From Nephromyces sp. MM_2019 (taxonomy: Eukaryota; Apicomplexa; Aconoidasida; Nephromycida), in assembly GCA_015657535.1 (NCBI GenBank), contig JADHZB010000865.1, positions 26,001 to 90,000 on the forward strand: a stretch of 64,000 nucleotides of DNA, written 5' to 3'. The notes beneath the pieces are model-generated. The model was not told where the DNA came from and did not search any database. It saw only the letters and a list, made by a program, of their open reading frames with translations. Of this stretch, positions 12,128 through 25,000 are shown one piece after another. Both the position numbers and the translations under genes were made by a program. Position 1 is the stretch's first letter; the number at the start of each line of letters is the position of its first letter.

Positions 12128-13877
12128 TTATTGTAAAGAAACAGTTTTAAGAAAAAGCATATCTTTTTTATAGTTCAAATTGAAGCTCTTAGATAGTCTC
12201 CAATTCCATTCAACCGAGCTCGGCTTTGTCAATTTTTTCACCAAAAGTTTTAATTTGCTATAGTTAATATTTTCTTTAGTTTTCATATGTACCCATCTGT
12301 GAAGGATTTCCTGATAATGCAATTTTGTAAAATTCCAATCATTAAATAAAAATAGTTATTTAGACTTGAATATATCAAAGCTAAGTGTTTGTTTAAAACC
12401 TTGTTTTGTATCGTTGAATTAAGTATAAGAATGTTATAAAATGTGCATGTGCTAAATAGATCATCCTAAAAACTAATGAAATTGAATAGGGAAATTGTTG
12501 TCTTACATTTCTCTTAAATTCTTGTTCAATGTTCCTCCACTGTGTAAGGTTAAAAAATATAGTACTTGTACCTGACTGATGCTCAGACTCCCACTTCATG
12601 CACTCAGAATCTATCCAATTTCTTATAGCGGATACCTGGTCTGTAAGCGCATCAAATCGATCATGTAAAAGGTTCAGTCCAAAAGATTTTGATGATTCAT
12701 TGAGAGCTGAGAAGTGCTCATTTCCAAAAATATTGTGAGGGATCTTTTTTGCAGATAAATTAGATAATAGAGGGATTAAGTTTGATCTAATATCATTCCT
12801 GAGATATCTTGTGTCTGTATTAGTTTCGTCCTCGTGCCATGAGATGTTTCTATCCTGCATAGAAATTAAAGCTTTCATAATCTTGGAAAGTTTCAGTTAT
12901 ACTAATAAGAAATTTGTTATGCTATCAAGTCTTTTTATTTTCATACTTTAAGAATTTCTCTCAATTCCTTTTTGGTTTTTTCCAAAAATGGGCGGAATAA
13001 GCAATACTTTGGATAGTTTGTGAATTCAAGTACTTTTTTCATCCCTCTGTTTATCAAGATTGTAAATAAATAAGTTTTAAATTGGGTATAGATATAATGA
13101 AGAAGGTATCAAATATGACAATAATGCTCAGGACCTTAAATTAAGAATGTTGACTCCTCGGATCAATTTCAATAAAATGGTCTCTAATTGATCATCTTTA
13201 TGATGACCTGTTACGATTATTCCCTCATACTTTCCGTCACGAATTGCTGAGTGAAAATTATCATTCAGATGTCTTGATAGCATGTCCGTCAAGGGCTCTT
13301 TAGGTACATTCAGATTATTAAATTGCTTTTTTGGTTTTATGATTTGTTTTACTTTCTCATATCCATGAAGGAAAATCGAAGGGTAAAATTCATAATTGGT
13401 TGCTCTCAAATGCTCACCTCTAAGAATGTCTTTTAAAAGTAGTAATGATGCTTGATATCGCCAATTTCTTAGAATATTTTGTGATGATACATTCGAGTTG
13501 ATGGATTTACGTTTCTGTATAAGTTCATATATGTTATCAGGTAAAGGGTAATTTACAAAATTGAAGTTAAATTTATCATTTGATAAGTGCTTGACTGTAT
13601 CACTTTCATTTTTACATATAAAATTGTCTCGCTGCCGATGGTTAAAATAAACTGCTGTTATGTTACTGTGAAAGGTTAAAGTTTCAGAGGTTTTTAGTAA
13701 ATCTTTAAAATAATGCAAAAGGTACATTGAGTCACTACCCCCACTGCAATGAATAAGCCAATGAGGCTTTGGTGACGAATATAAGTTGATGTAATCCTTT
13801 CGGAGCACCGGTGGTTGTTGGAAACTTTTTGCATATGATATTAAGAAAATTATAATTAATAAAAATCTTGCATACAT
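12128..13877 (-). CDS. tilS: tRNA(Ile)-lysidine synthase (TilS), probably apicoplast
   Basis: TilS attaches lysine to the wobble C of the CAU anticodon in tRNA(Ile2) so that it reads AUA and is charged with isoleucine. It acts only in bacterial-type translation, so here in a plastid. Four exons in coding order (13877-13135, 13046-12947, 12854-12507, 12310-12128) join in phase to 457 residues. The PP-loop ATP site is HCSGGSDSMYLLHYF, near residue 43. The family also shows GHHKDDQLETILLKLIRG, the RPFLEKTK segment and the WHEDETN...RNDIR motif. The N-terminus (MYARFLLIIIFLISYAKS) is a clear secretory signal-type leader, directly followed by the catalytic domain with only a short linker. The likely partner is the plastid tRNA(Ile-CAU), which is not in this window. 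Confidence 0.92.
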
Positions 13878-15308
13878 TAGTTTTCAATTCCCAAGAAGTG
13901 TTTTAGTTATTCAAGCAGCGTATCCATTGATATTTAAGTCAATTTTCATAGTTTAAATAAAAGCGAATGCTAATCAGTCTATTATAATTAAAATGATATC
14001 TAGTTTTTTTTTCTGCTTACATCATGATATAAAACATAGTTAAACTATCTCGGGGAGTTCAATCTGCCTTGTTTAATAGTGAGGTGGAAATTAAATTTAG
14101 TAAAACTAACCGCATTGATCTTTGCTTTAGACAATTTCTAAAGTCAGGAGGCTTTGATGATTTTAGATCATTAGAAAACATTAAGATTGAGTTATAATAA
14201 AATCTGTCCATTTGAGGATTATTCAAATAAGAAAAAGTTAGGTCACTAATGTGAATTTCAACATAACTATCAAATTTAAACAATACTCCCAAGGAGTGTT
14301 AATAAAGAATTTTACACAATAAATGATCCTGATAATTATAGATTTTTGTGCTAAAATGTCTATGACATTTTACAGTTCGTAACAAATGAAGCAATCTAAT
14401 ATAGGCAAAAAAGTCTATCAGAACCTTCAAATAAAATCTAGTTAAAATGGTACATGAAATAGTTTCAAAGGTGTGTGAGGGTTACTCTACAGTTACCAAA
14501 AAGTAGATACCCAGTTGGTTAGAAGCTTATAGATAGTAATTTTATCAAGTATATGCAATAACGATATGTTCTATTGTTGCTATTTGTATCGTTTACTGCT
14601 GTCTGTGAATGCGTCAAAACAGTGTCGATATATCAATATATATGCAAACGAATATAGGCTCTAAAGATTCTAAATCAAATGGGCTATGTCATTTTAAATT
14701 TGAAATGCAGCATGTTATAACCAGTAAGTGCTGACTGCTGAGCATACTGTATTGTGTAAAAGGTGTAGCAATGGATACCTTTCCATAATCAACGCTACAG
14801 CAAGGTTAAAGAAACAAAGTTGCTATGGCAAAATGTAAAAATTATAGAAATGTCACTACACCTTTCCTAATAGTGTTTGTGATATTAAAACTATTTGCAT
14901 CTTCATTCTTTATCTGTTATGGAGCTTTTAAAGTTTTTCCATCTAAATAGCAAAATAAAACAACACTGATAGACTTAGTATCAAGGAGCTACAGTAACCA
15001 CTAAACTTAATTCAATTTTCAACTCGTCATACTACATACACTTAAGTTTCACCACACTTACATTTCCCTGCAGAATTAACACACTTTTTCCCCTACTATA
15101 TTTCTAATCTTATTTATCCCCCCCTTTTATAATTATAAAGTTTATTTCCCCAACATTCTTTTCAACAACATCATTTTCATAGAATTATTTTGCAAACCAA
15201 TTTCTCTTCTTCTTTGAGGTTTATTTGATATTATTATAACGATCCTCCCATAGAATCATAAATTTATCCAATAATCCATTTTTTCTTTTCAAAGATTATC
15301 ACAGAAAA
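13878..15308. other. Divergent intergenic region between TilS and ATP synthase c
   Basis: 1.4 kb holding two promoters. The final 300 bases before the + strand gene are strikingly pyrimidine-rich on the coding strand, including a C tract near 15118-15124. A 77-codon open frame on the - strand (14059-14292) has no family features and is not called. Confidence 0.4.
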
Positions 15309-16157
15309 ATGATGCCCAATAACTTCCGAGTACTCTCCTCAGCCATGAGCCGATTTGGTCTCACAGCCAGTAAGCCTGTTTACCAAAGAAGCCTCCTCAT
15401 TCCCATGCACGGCCATCTTAGTAACTCCGCCGATGAACTATTTTCTGGTAGATCACACTTCTCATCGCAGAGCCCACTTTTTAACCGCCTCGGCCTAAAT
15501 CTCAAATCAAGTTCGCCACTTGTATCAAACTTTGGCCCAGAATCAACAAACGTAAGTCAAACAACATCTGCATTGACATATATGAGATTGAAAGAAACCT
15601 CTTTCGAGCTATATTATTTTTTATTTACTTATATCAACTATTTCCCTTTATTCCCCCAAGAATATTCCTGCACAAATATTACACAAACTTTGGAAATCTT
15701 AACATAATACAATCTTCTCCACTTGTGTATAGCAAATTTTGGTTTATTTATTATTGAAAATAATATGCTCATAACATAACGTAGCTCTTGAGTACTTTTT
15801 AGCCACCAATATATGTAATTTATCAACTTTGGAACTTTATGGTTTTGATCTAATAATATTATAAAATATCACAAATGTTTCTAATTTTTACAGAGCATAA
15901 TTTCATCCCAAGGTAACAACCTTATGGCACGACGTAATGATGCTGGTGTAGCTGCTCTTGGAGCTGCCATTGCTTTGATGTCTGTTGGTGGAGTTGCCCA
16001 AGGTATGGGAAATGTTTTTGCAGCCCTTGTTAGTGGTACTGCAAGAAACCCTGCAGTCAGAGAAAACTTATTTACCTATACCATTCTTGGTCTTGGTTTC
16101 TTAGAGTTTTTAGCTATTGTATGTATTATGATTGCAGTTGTTCTTCTTTTTATTTAA
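15309..16157 (+). CDS. ATP9: Mitochondrial F1Fo ATP synthase subunit c (ATP9)
   Basis: This is the proton-carrying ring subunit of the mitochondrial ATP synthase, nuclear-encoded as in all apicomplexans. Two exons (15309-15551, 15894-16157) join in phase to 168 residues: a presequence of about 90 residues rich in Ser, Arg and Leu and poor in acids, then a mature part of about 75 residues. The mature part starts around RRNDAGVAALGAAIALMSVG, has the Gly/Ala-rich first helix, the polar loop GTARNPAVRENLF, and a second helix whose LGFLEFLAIV contains the essential Glu. It is distinct from the V-ATPase proteolipid at the left end, which is twice as long with four helices. The intron falls between presequence and mature protein. 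Confidence 0.95.
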
Positions 16158-16496
16158 GAATTAATATGAGCTCTATTGCATATTATTGATTTCTCACATC
16201 GCACTATTAAATTAGAGAATTTTCAATTAATTTTTTAAACTTCTCTTAATGTTTATCTCAATTGTGAAAATTTATATGATTAGAAGCCTCTAAATTATAT
16301 CTAGCCTTGTTGAAATTGTTTATATAAATAAAAAAGATTTGTAAATATGTTAATTCATGCTCATAAATATGTAAAAGGGATGTAATTATTATATTCAGAC
16401 CAAACAAAAGTAACTTATAATATTATATATATAAGTTTAAAACTTATTTTTCGATTATGAATTCTTTTAAACTTTTTGTTCTTGACTAATATTATA
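16158..16496. other. Convergent 3' spacer
   Basis: AT-rich 3' flanks of the ATP synthase c and EngB genes. Nothing else is seen. Confidence 0.35.
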
Positions 16497-18973
16497 TCAA
16501 TAAAGCTTCTTCTTGAAAAGCTCTTTGCCCCTGCTTATACGATAATCTGATGAAATTGCACTAAGTGAGCATCGTAAGCAATCTAAACCCAATTTTGGAT
16601 TAGTTGAGATACAATGAATAAATGGCCAAATGAAATCACTATAGGATTCATTTTTGGTTTGCAACTCTTTAAGAATTGAAATCGTATGTAAAACTGTAGC
16701 ATGTAATTCTTCCGGCTATAAGTAATAACAAATGAAATATGAACATTTTGTAAAACTTTTAAAACTGTAAAAGAAAATAGATGCAAGCTATATGTTCCAT
16801 ATAAATAATCAAATTCAGTTTCCATGTTATATAGCTTAAACTAGCAGATATCCTCTTGTACCTTTAGCAAGTCCACTTTGGTTAAAACAACTTGAAAAGC
16901 TTTCTCAGAGTCCAATAGCATCTCAAATAATTTTAGGTCCAAATTTTCTGGACCTAGGCGGCCATCAATTAATGTAATTACCCTTTTTAAGCTATCAGTG
17001 AAATAAGTTTATTAACTATAAATGTTTGTGAAAGATAATAATTATTCTAGATATAGTAAATAAAGTTATAGTTAAGATATATTGAATTAGCAATTCAACT
17101 AATTATCAAAATAAATAAAAAAGATAATGCTCAAATGCATATCCTTAGTTTAGAGTGCTCTTAGTATTTTGGTGTTTAAAATTGAGTTCGAAATTTTGCT
17201 AAGGTGCTATAAATATAGATATACTTTTGTGCACGCCTTAAGTAAGCTTCAATTAGTTTGGCCCAGTCGTTTCTCAATTCCTTAAATAGTTTGATGAGAA
17301 TATAATGTAAGTCATAGTAGTTCATATGTAAAAATTATTTTATAGGTATGCAGCATTGTGTACCATTATGTCCAAATATAACGTCGTAAAAGTAGCATTT
17401 TCAACTAAAATATGTTCATCATTCATGGCTATGGTGGATCTATGTTTGGGTATTGAAATAATGAAAATTTAAATTTACTTCATACTTTTGAAACCTTTGC
17501 AAAGCCATAACCTGGCAGGTCTACTAATGAGAAGTGATCAGATAGATCAAAAGTAAATAGATGGCGTGTTCTACCCTGAATTGTAGGCATGTAGACATTA
17601 GTGTTATGTGGCTTCTCTTGGGATTCACAAGTTATTCAAGAAACTGTATTATTTGAATTAATCTATGATGCTTTCATAAGAATTACATAAGGGATTTAAA
17701 TCAGTATAATTAGAACAGTTATGCACTAGGGAATACTTGGTTAGTTTACAAAACTTCAGTTAAGCTAGGTATAAATCATTTATGCTAAAATAAATTTGAA
17801 GCGTCTATGTTTCAAAATGTTCATTCTATGACCCAACATAGGGCTTAATAAATTATTTTTCAATTTCTATACTATCTAATAGCATACTCTTTTACGATTA
17901 TTATAACATTTCTAATAATGCAAGGCTAATTAAATTTGAACCAAATTTAAATGTAAAAGACTATAACTAAGTTTTAAGCTTGTAATAAAGTGTTTTCTTA
18001 ATCTTTTTAATTAAATTAGTAGGTCTAAATGTACAATGTGTTTTAGTCCTACATTTTAAATTTGTTTACTTCTTTGTTAGAAAAGTGTGTTTTCGTATAT
18101 ATATATATATAAGTTTAGTAGATTTTTCGCTAAGTATGTAACTCGTAGAAATCTTACAGGTTTATGTGAAACTGGTGCATACTTAGGCATATCAAGCAAC
18201 TCAGAGTTACTTACCTGGAAATATAATGGCATGGATTTATTTTTAGCTTCATTATTATATAAACATTAGTAAGTTAAGTTTTTGCTATGTAATTAGTTAA
18301 ACTTGTATGTGGTAAACGTGTTTATAATATGTGGTTGACGTTTGTAGCTGTTTATTTGCCAATTTCAGACTTGTAAATGGTCAAAATTATGATGTTACAG
18401 CTCAAGACATCTTAGAGGATTTATTAGTTCGATATATACAATGAAGTTTATAAGTAAACTAACCGGAGTGAAAGATGTTCGCGTGACTGACTTGTCGTAA
18501 ACAAGCGCATTGATTAGACTTGATTTTCCTACATTTGAACGCCCGACAAAGGCAACCTAATTCAAATATATATGCTAATTAATGTTTTCTAAGTCTTTCA
18601 GGTAGTCATGAATATAGATTAAAAAAGACAAAAGTTTTCGAATTTGAAATCTACTTCATTTAAATCTATAGGGTAAGTCTCATTAATTTAACAAATAAAT
18701 ACTTGAGGTATATCCATATTGGGCCTTTTATGAATGTTTTGGTGGACGTAGACGGGGTGGGCCACAATAGGTTTATTAAATAAGATTTGAGAATATTTTT
18801 TCTAAATAAAAGTATGTTACATATGTTAAGGTGTTTTCAGAGTTCATATCATTGTGTTATCTTTAAGATAAATACATTTTCAAAGCAAACCTGCTCTTCG
18901 TTCAACCAAATGGGCTCCGACAAGGAGTGAGGGTGGTTAATGTCAATAAATGGCCGAGATAAAAAAGGCTCAC
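16497..18973 (-). CDS. EngB/YihA-type GTPase, organellar ribosome assembly (5' end unresolved)
   Basis: EngB GTPases help assemble the large ribosomal subunit in bacteria and organelles. Six exons in coding order are clear: 18973-18891, 18556-18464, 17575-17486, 17280-17225, 16991-16862 and 16715-16497. They join in phase to about 223 residues. The G1 motif is [12 protein letters not shown], the G2 threonine region is TRTSFTPGRT, G3 is DLPGYGFAK, and G4 is LTKVD; the C-terminal segment has the [10 protein letters not shown] region, where G5 (SA) lies. The first called exon begins in phase 1, so at least one more 5' exon, probably with the organelle-targeting leader, lies upstream. A frame near 19020-18983 reads WAPKLRRFVTLSV and may belong to it, but its junction is not clear. 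The intron 17576-18463 is 888 bases, far longer than most here. Whether it goes to plastid or mitochondrion cannot be told. Confidence 0.85.
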
Positions 18974-21729
18974 CTAAAATTCACAGATAAAGTAACAAAA
19001 CGTCTTAGTTTTGGTGCCCATTTAACTAAGGAAAAAAAATTAAGGAAAAAGGGGTAATCTTGATCTAAATTCTTTTGTTTTTGTCGTATATATGTCAAAA
19101 ACCTCTATATCTGTTAGATATAAATTATTTGCTAATTACAGTATCACGTTTCTAACCATTTTTAGGTTTTTGGAAATAGTTTGAGGTGTGTAAATATCGG
19201 GAACATTGTAGCTTATTCATAATCCTTGGAATAATTAAAAAGTATTATTTGATGGTTATAAAGGGTGTGAAGTAATTTACAATTGTGTGGCATCACTTAT
19301 ATGTGCGTGATACCTATTATATTCCTGTGATTTTATTTATAGACTTGAAATATTTTCTTCAAGAGTGTTGTGGGTTGTGTAATGTCTAAGTGTTTTAGGC
19401 TATTTTCAGGTGTGTAGAGAGTTTTAAGCTTTCGATGTTATTTCTAAGTCGGTACTTTTGTTTACAAGGGTGCAGTGTTAAATATGAGTTTGTGATGATA
19501 CTTGTAAGAGTGTAACATCATTTGTGTTTCTGGGTATAATTTAAAGCTCAAGGTTATGAGAGAAATAAATAGAAACACAGCTTCAGAATAACCTAACAGA
19601 TCTTTAAGCATCAAGGCTTATTATCCAAGAGTAATGTTAACAAAACAAGCTATATGTTTATGTACTGATAAAGCTATAAGTATTTGTACGAAAGAGTCTA
19701 GACGGCTCATCGTATGATTCGTTAGGATTTAATTTACATTGAAGTTTGTTTAAAAAGCGCTTTGTGTTTGTCAAAGGGCTGAATAAAGTCAGAGAAGAAA
19801 TTTTATATTAAGTGAATGAATACAACACTAACATTATTAAGAGTAGCGGCATTCTGTGAACCAAGTTTATGTGTCGATGTTGAGAAAGCATAACTTCAAC
19901 CAGAAATCCAAATTAATTTTATCTTTCACATAACCGCTAGCATTTACAAGATTGAACACTTAATCACCTACTTCCTTATGGTTTGTAGGTATGCAAAGGA
20001 GCTTTATCTGGTGCCAATTGAAAAAAATTTGATATCTTCATTCATACGGGCGAACATAAATATCATTCCTTTACTATATAAACACTAAGAGTACTTACTT
20101 AAGCCATAATATAAGGGATTTATAAAGACTCTTTACTCTTCCCTATCAAATGCTATAGCAAAGCCTTATGCTTTCAAGCAGGTAATTCTCACAATTATAA
20201 AAGGGAATGTGTTTAGCAACTCTAATGTTCAAGTCATTTCTAGCTCAATCTTTTATCCACCAAACATAACTACTCTAAAATTTAACTATTGTACTCCATC
20301 AAACCAATTATTAGTTGAACCTATTAACCTTTTTACATGAATTTATATTATGTATTTAAGGCCTTGGATCATACAATAACTTACTAATCCAACTCTACTG
20401 GGGACTACAAAGGTTCCAAGTGAATCTTTATTTTCGAGACGAAAAACAATGAATGATAAAATTGAATTGTTATCTAATAAACTTATGAAAAAACCATTTT
20501 AATTAACTTAATTCTCATTGCCTCACCCTAGTTAATAAACTATCAAATTTATAGACTTGCTTCATAAAATGAGTATAGATGTTATAACAATTTTGTTACT
20601 AACTAGTTTGTTAGTGTAAAAGAATTGTCTTTCACCTAGATTAACTTTTAAGAAATATGTTAATTAATATATTTACATCAAAGCTTACTTTTGAGCACCA
20701 TTGGAATCTCATCTGTTAAATATACCATTACTTGACAGAGGCGATAGCCAGATAAAGGGAGAAAACATGGGATTTTATGTTTAAGGTAAGTTATCGAAAT
20801 ATTATATTTTTAAGTTTCGAATACTTCCTTACTGTGTCAGCGTTGAAACTAGGTTAATTAAGGATACTCATAGCATGCCTTTTCTATGCGACCTACAAGT
20901 TAGTTGGTGATTTATTCTGTACAATTCATTTTTGTGTAGGCAAATAAGTAACGTTAGTCAAGCTCTTTAACATGGATTGATAAGCAATAAAACACAGGTT
21001 AAAAACCAACGTTATCAATATGATGATTAATTATTTCAAACTCAATCGAAGATGGATGTGAGCTCTAACCTTACATTTTCTTTCCATAGGGATTTAAGCT
21101 ATTTAGTGAGTAGAGTTTTCACAATTCTAGCCCAATGGAGCTCTCATGAGTACCGAATCATAATAAGTTAAATTTTATTGTAGTCTAATTTATATAAAAT
21201 TAAATTAATAGAATCGCTTATCTCAATCTTACTAACCAACACTTTTATAATGCCGTTTTTAAAAGAAGTTTGAGAGAAACAGGTCAAACTCAGTAAGTTT
21301 TTAAAGTTGCAGAACTAAAATAAATAGCACCGAGGAGAGTAATAGAAAACTCAGAGGAGATTGAGTTAGGCGCACACAGTTTAGCCTATTGCTTATAATA
21401 AGCTGTGTAGAAAAAAAGTTAGCATTACATCAATCTAGAGCTGCTAGAAAAGCTTACGCTGTTAGGTTTAGTTTATATTAAATATCTCAATGAGTGTGGT
21501 ATATTAGCTTGTAAGGGTTGCATACATTTATTTGGGTACGATTAATGTTGTACTTATTAAATTACAAACTACTTAATTACTTAGAATGAGCCAGCGCTGC
21601 TTGGGTCTATCTAACAGTAAATAGTGTGTTTTAACTCTTAACGTTATCTAACACATTTTAATACACTTGCAACACATAGAATTGACAACGTTCACCAGAG
21701 TTCATTTATATTTAAAAGTTTGAGCTGAT
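18974..21729. other. Largest gene-free stretch of the window
   Basis: About 2.75 kb. Its right-hand end (18974-19080) probably contains the missing 5' exon of the EngB gene. The rest has no reading frame or splice pattern I can defend, no tRNA fold and no obvious repeat. Confidence 0.4.
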
Positions 21730-21975
21730 TTAATATGATTCTAACAGCTCAATGTGCATGCATTGGGTGGCTAACAATCTACTCAGTATATCACCGAAAC
21801 TAGGTCCTCGTATAACACCAATATTTTCATATAAATAGGATTTATTATTCCTTCCTTTCTTTTTACTACTCATCAAATAATTATACATAGCCTTAAATAC
21901 AAAAAACGCCAGCACATAAATTATAGCTTTCACAACAGTCTCTGGTAAACCATCATTCCACCCTAATCGGACCAA
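21730..21975 (-). CDS. Small single-pass membrane protein, unknown
   Basis: An 81-codon frame that I do not recognise. A hydrophobic segment at residues 15-34 (roughly VVKAIIYVLAFFVFKAMYNY) is followed by a very basic stretch SSKKKGRNNK and a short tail with IRGPSFGD, as in a small signal-anchored protein with a cytosolic basic flank. Its ATG lies only 40 bases from the ATG of the large + strand gene, so either the two share a tiny divergent promoter or this frame is accidental. The layout (one helix, basic flank, RGPS near the end) recalls small ER proteins of the SelK type, but there is no selenocysteine-type TGA in frame, so that link is weak. A splice at TTCG/GTGATA would change the tail. 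Confidence 0.4.
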   Translation of the reverse strand: MVRLGWNDGLPETVVKAIIYVLAFFVFKAMYNYLMSSKKKGRNNKSYLYENIGVIRGPSFGDILSRLLATQCMHIELLESY

Positions 21976-22015
21976 CTTGCAATTACATTTTATCTCAAAT
22001 GTAACAGTGTACTAA

Positions 22016-25000
22016 ATGGCACAATATAAAACAAAGACTATCACTTTATGCGCTACAGAAGACGTATTTAGATCATTATTCGCTGAATCACAACAACCCA
22101 GCCCTCCTGTACCCATCACCGCAACGCGTATAGGTGACATCCTCTACCTAAACAATGCTTCCCAACATGTTGATAGATTTTATTCAACCCAATCAATAGA
22201 GTTACCTGAAGGCCTACCCAAAACTATCAGCAGCTCGAATTTATTTGACTATTACACTTCTGAACTAGATGAGTTTAACGAGCTCCTGTGCCCACCTTGG
22301 GAACCACCACGGTCTACCATACATTCTACTCCATTTCTACGAGATAGTCAATTTGAACAGAATAAATACATAATAACAACCATACCAAATGCTAATGATC
22401 ACCCGAAATTTTCTCCCGTAAAGGGAAGCCAAAAAACTGATGAACACTTGCAGCATGACACTAACATAACAAATGATCACATTAAAGATAATTCTTATAA
22501 CAGTTTATGTGGGTGTAAAATACAACTTCATCCTAATAGAACTGAGGGTAATTGCTACACCGACATAGATGATAATCATATTTACCCAATAGAATATAAT
22601 CAATCAGAATTTTCCAAGATAGACTATAAGAATTTTAGTGCTAAGCATGAAGCCACCACAGCTGATTATTTAAATTCTATGCCTACAGAAACCAGGCTGC
22701 AATCTTCTACAAGTCAACCCTATAAGCACATAAATGAAGTTTTACAAAGCCAATATCTAAATCAAACGAACCCTTTCCAAAACCATTTTCAACCCATTTG
22801 GCCTAACAATATTGATTCAGAATTTCAGGATTATGAACGGCTAGAAAATAATAGGAATTGTAAAGCTTACTTAGACCAACACTCTCACAAAGAAATAAAT
22901 CAATCCCAAACAAACAACTCTCAGGCAATTCTGAATAGTCCTTATATGCTGTATCCAGAAAGATATACATCACATCCCTACTACTCTGAAGGATCCATTT
23001 CTGATAACCATCGAGTTGTAAACAATTATTTTGACTATCTTGATAAATTTCCAAATACCCAACCAGACAACAAATGTGAATATTTTAATGATGATTCTAA
23101 CTCATTTTCTCTTATAAGTGAGATCAATCACCTTTCCTCATTATTCCCATCTTCAGAGCCATCTTTCCAACATATCTTAGATCAATTATACAGTATATCA
23201 GATCCATGTTCACCCATCCTTTTACCTACTTCGAAAACCGAGGATACTTTACCTGTCAAAAGTCATTGTATTAACCAACAAGTGGATTACATTGATGAGA
23301 CTCAAGAACTGGGAGTACTTATGATTGTAAGGTCAGATAATACTAAATTTGTGTTACTGAGATCTGAAGAAATATCTAAACTGAAATACATTTGTTCGAA
23401 AAAAAACATTTCACAGATTTATTTAGTAGTTACAGATGAGAAACTTAAGTACAAAAGCTTTAAAATATTTTCATTCGACGAATTCTTAAATCAATTATCG
23501 ACCTCTGATAGTAATGAGTACATATCTCTCAGCACAGCTCACCAGTCTGATAACAAACTTTCTCGGAATAGTAACAATTCATCACATAATAATTATCCGG
23601 TAAATACTAATTCACATACCAAAGACTCATTTAATCCAGCTGTCAAGAGAGATCCGAACTGTTTTCTAAGCAGCTCATCAGTCTCCCTATTTGAATTCCT
23701 TATTCAAGAATCAAATTTTCCTGAAGCACTAGGTACAACAATCTTTGTTTTCCATTCAACTGATAATCAAACTGTTCAATATGCCAACATCGAATCTCTG
23801 CTTCTCGATGATATGAATGAATATAACTACCTGTTCCTCAAACCAAAAAGCACGAAGAATTGGATCGAAACACATCTTCAACATAGCTACTTGGAGCACC
23901 ACTCGATTGATTGTGTGCAAAAGCTGCTTCCTATCGAAGTTAATGATTATTTTCCAGATTTTGAAACCTACATTTCACCATCACCCACTGAAAACAATGA
24001 GATTGGCTCACTTTGTGACAAAAATATACACACACGCTATCAAAGTTATTTAGAAACATCACCTAACTCCAATATAATCAATTCGATCGAAGCTTTTGAC
24101 CAGTTTATATCTAACATTGATGGTATACCTACAGAAGAGATAGTTGATTACTATCCTGAAGCAAAGAGCCTTCAGCAAGATGAAGACAACAAATCTTACA
24201 CACAGTTACTTGGTAATCTACATGCTAACATCCCACAAAAAGAAGATTTATGCATAATTGCAAATAACAACAAGACAGTAGAAGGAAATAAAAGCACAAA
24301 AGCAGCCAATTTAATGTTAAGTAGCTACATTTCCAAGACAGATAACAACAATACAAACCTAGGCAACGATATCGCAAACACTGCAAATGACACAAAAACA
24401 AAAGAAGACTACATTGACTGTATTATAGAGGAAGATTTTGATGAGGATCAAATCTCATTTCAATTAGATAAGTCTGAAAAGCACATTCCTAAAATATTCT
24501 ACACAAGCAGTGATCAAAATGAAATGTTTCAATTACATCCCTCGATTTTATCACACACACACACTGAAAATAGTACAGAAATCTTAGCTTACACACTGAC
24601 TAAACAACCAAAACTGGATGCTATTAGTCGCCTTATTGCCCAAATTTCTACAAGTTTAATTTGCTTTAAGAATGCCCAGTTCATATTCGAGGAATTAAGC
24701 AAAATTGAAGCCGATGAAGATCAAATTAGAAACCAGTATCAACCTTTATTAAAATTGCTTATAAACCAATCACTAGATGACCTTTCAATTAATCCAAATA
24801 TAAAAGAGCATACTTATTTTAATACCAAATCTGGCAGTGAGCCTAGATACACACAACCCAAATATAAAAAAGGTGAAGTCAACAAAGAAGAAGATAGTTC
24901 TACATTCTCACAAGATAGCAACCACAAAGAGTACGAAGAGAACATGAACTATGTCACTAGGCATGAGAAAACGAGCATGAATAGTGCTTATAATGAGGAT

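Noticed and set aside
14059..14292. 77-codon open frame on the - strand between TilS and ATP synthase c
   Set aside because: No family features, no splice partners and a composition like the surrounding spacer.
18087..18269. 60-codon frame on the + strand
   Set aside because: It lies inside the long EngB intron and shows no domain.
21730..21975. Selenoprotein K candidate
   Set aside because: The RGPS-containing tail and single helix are suggestive, but there is no in-frame TGA and the match is too short.
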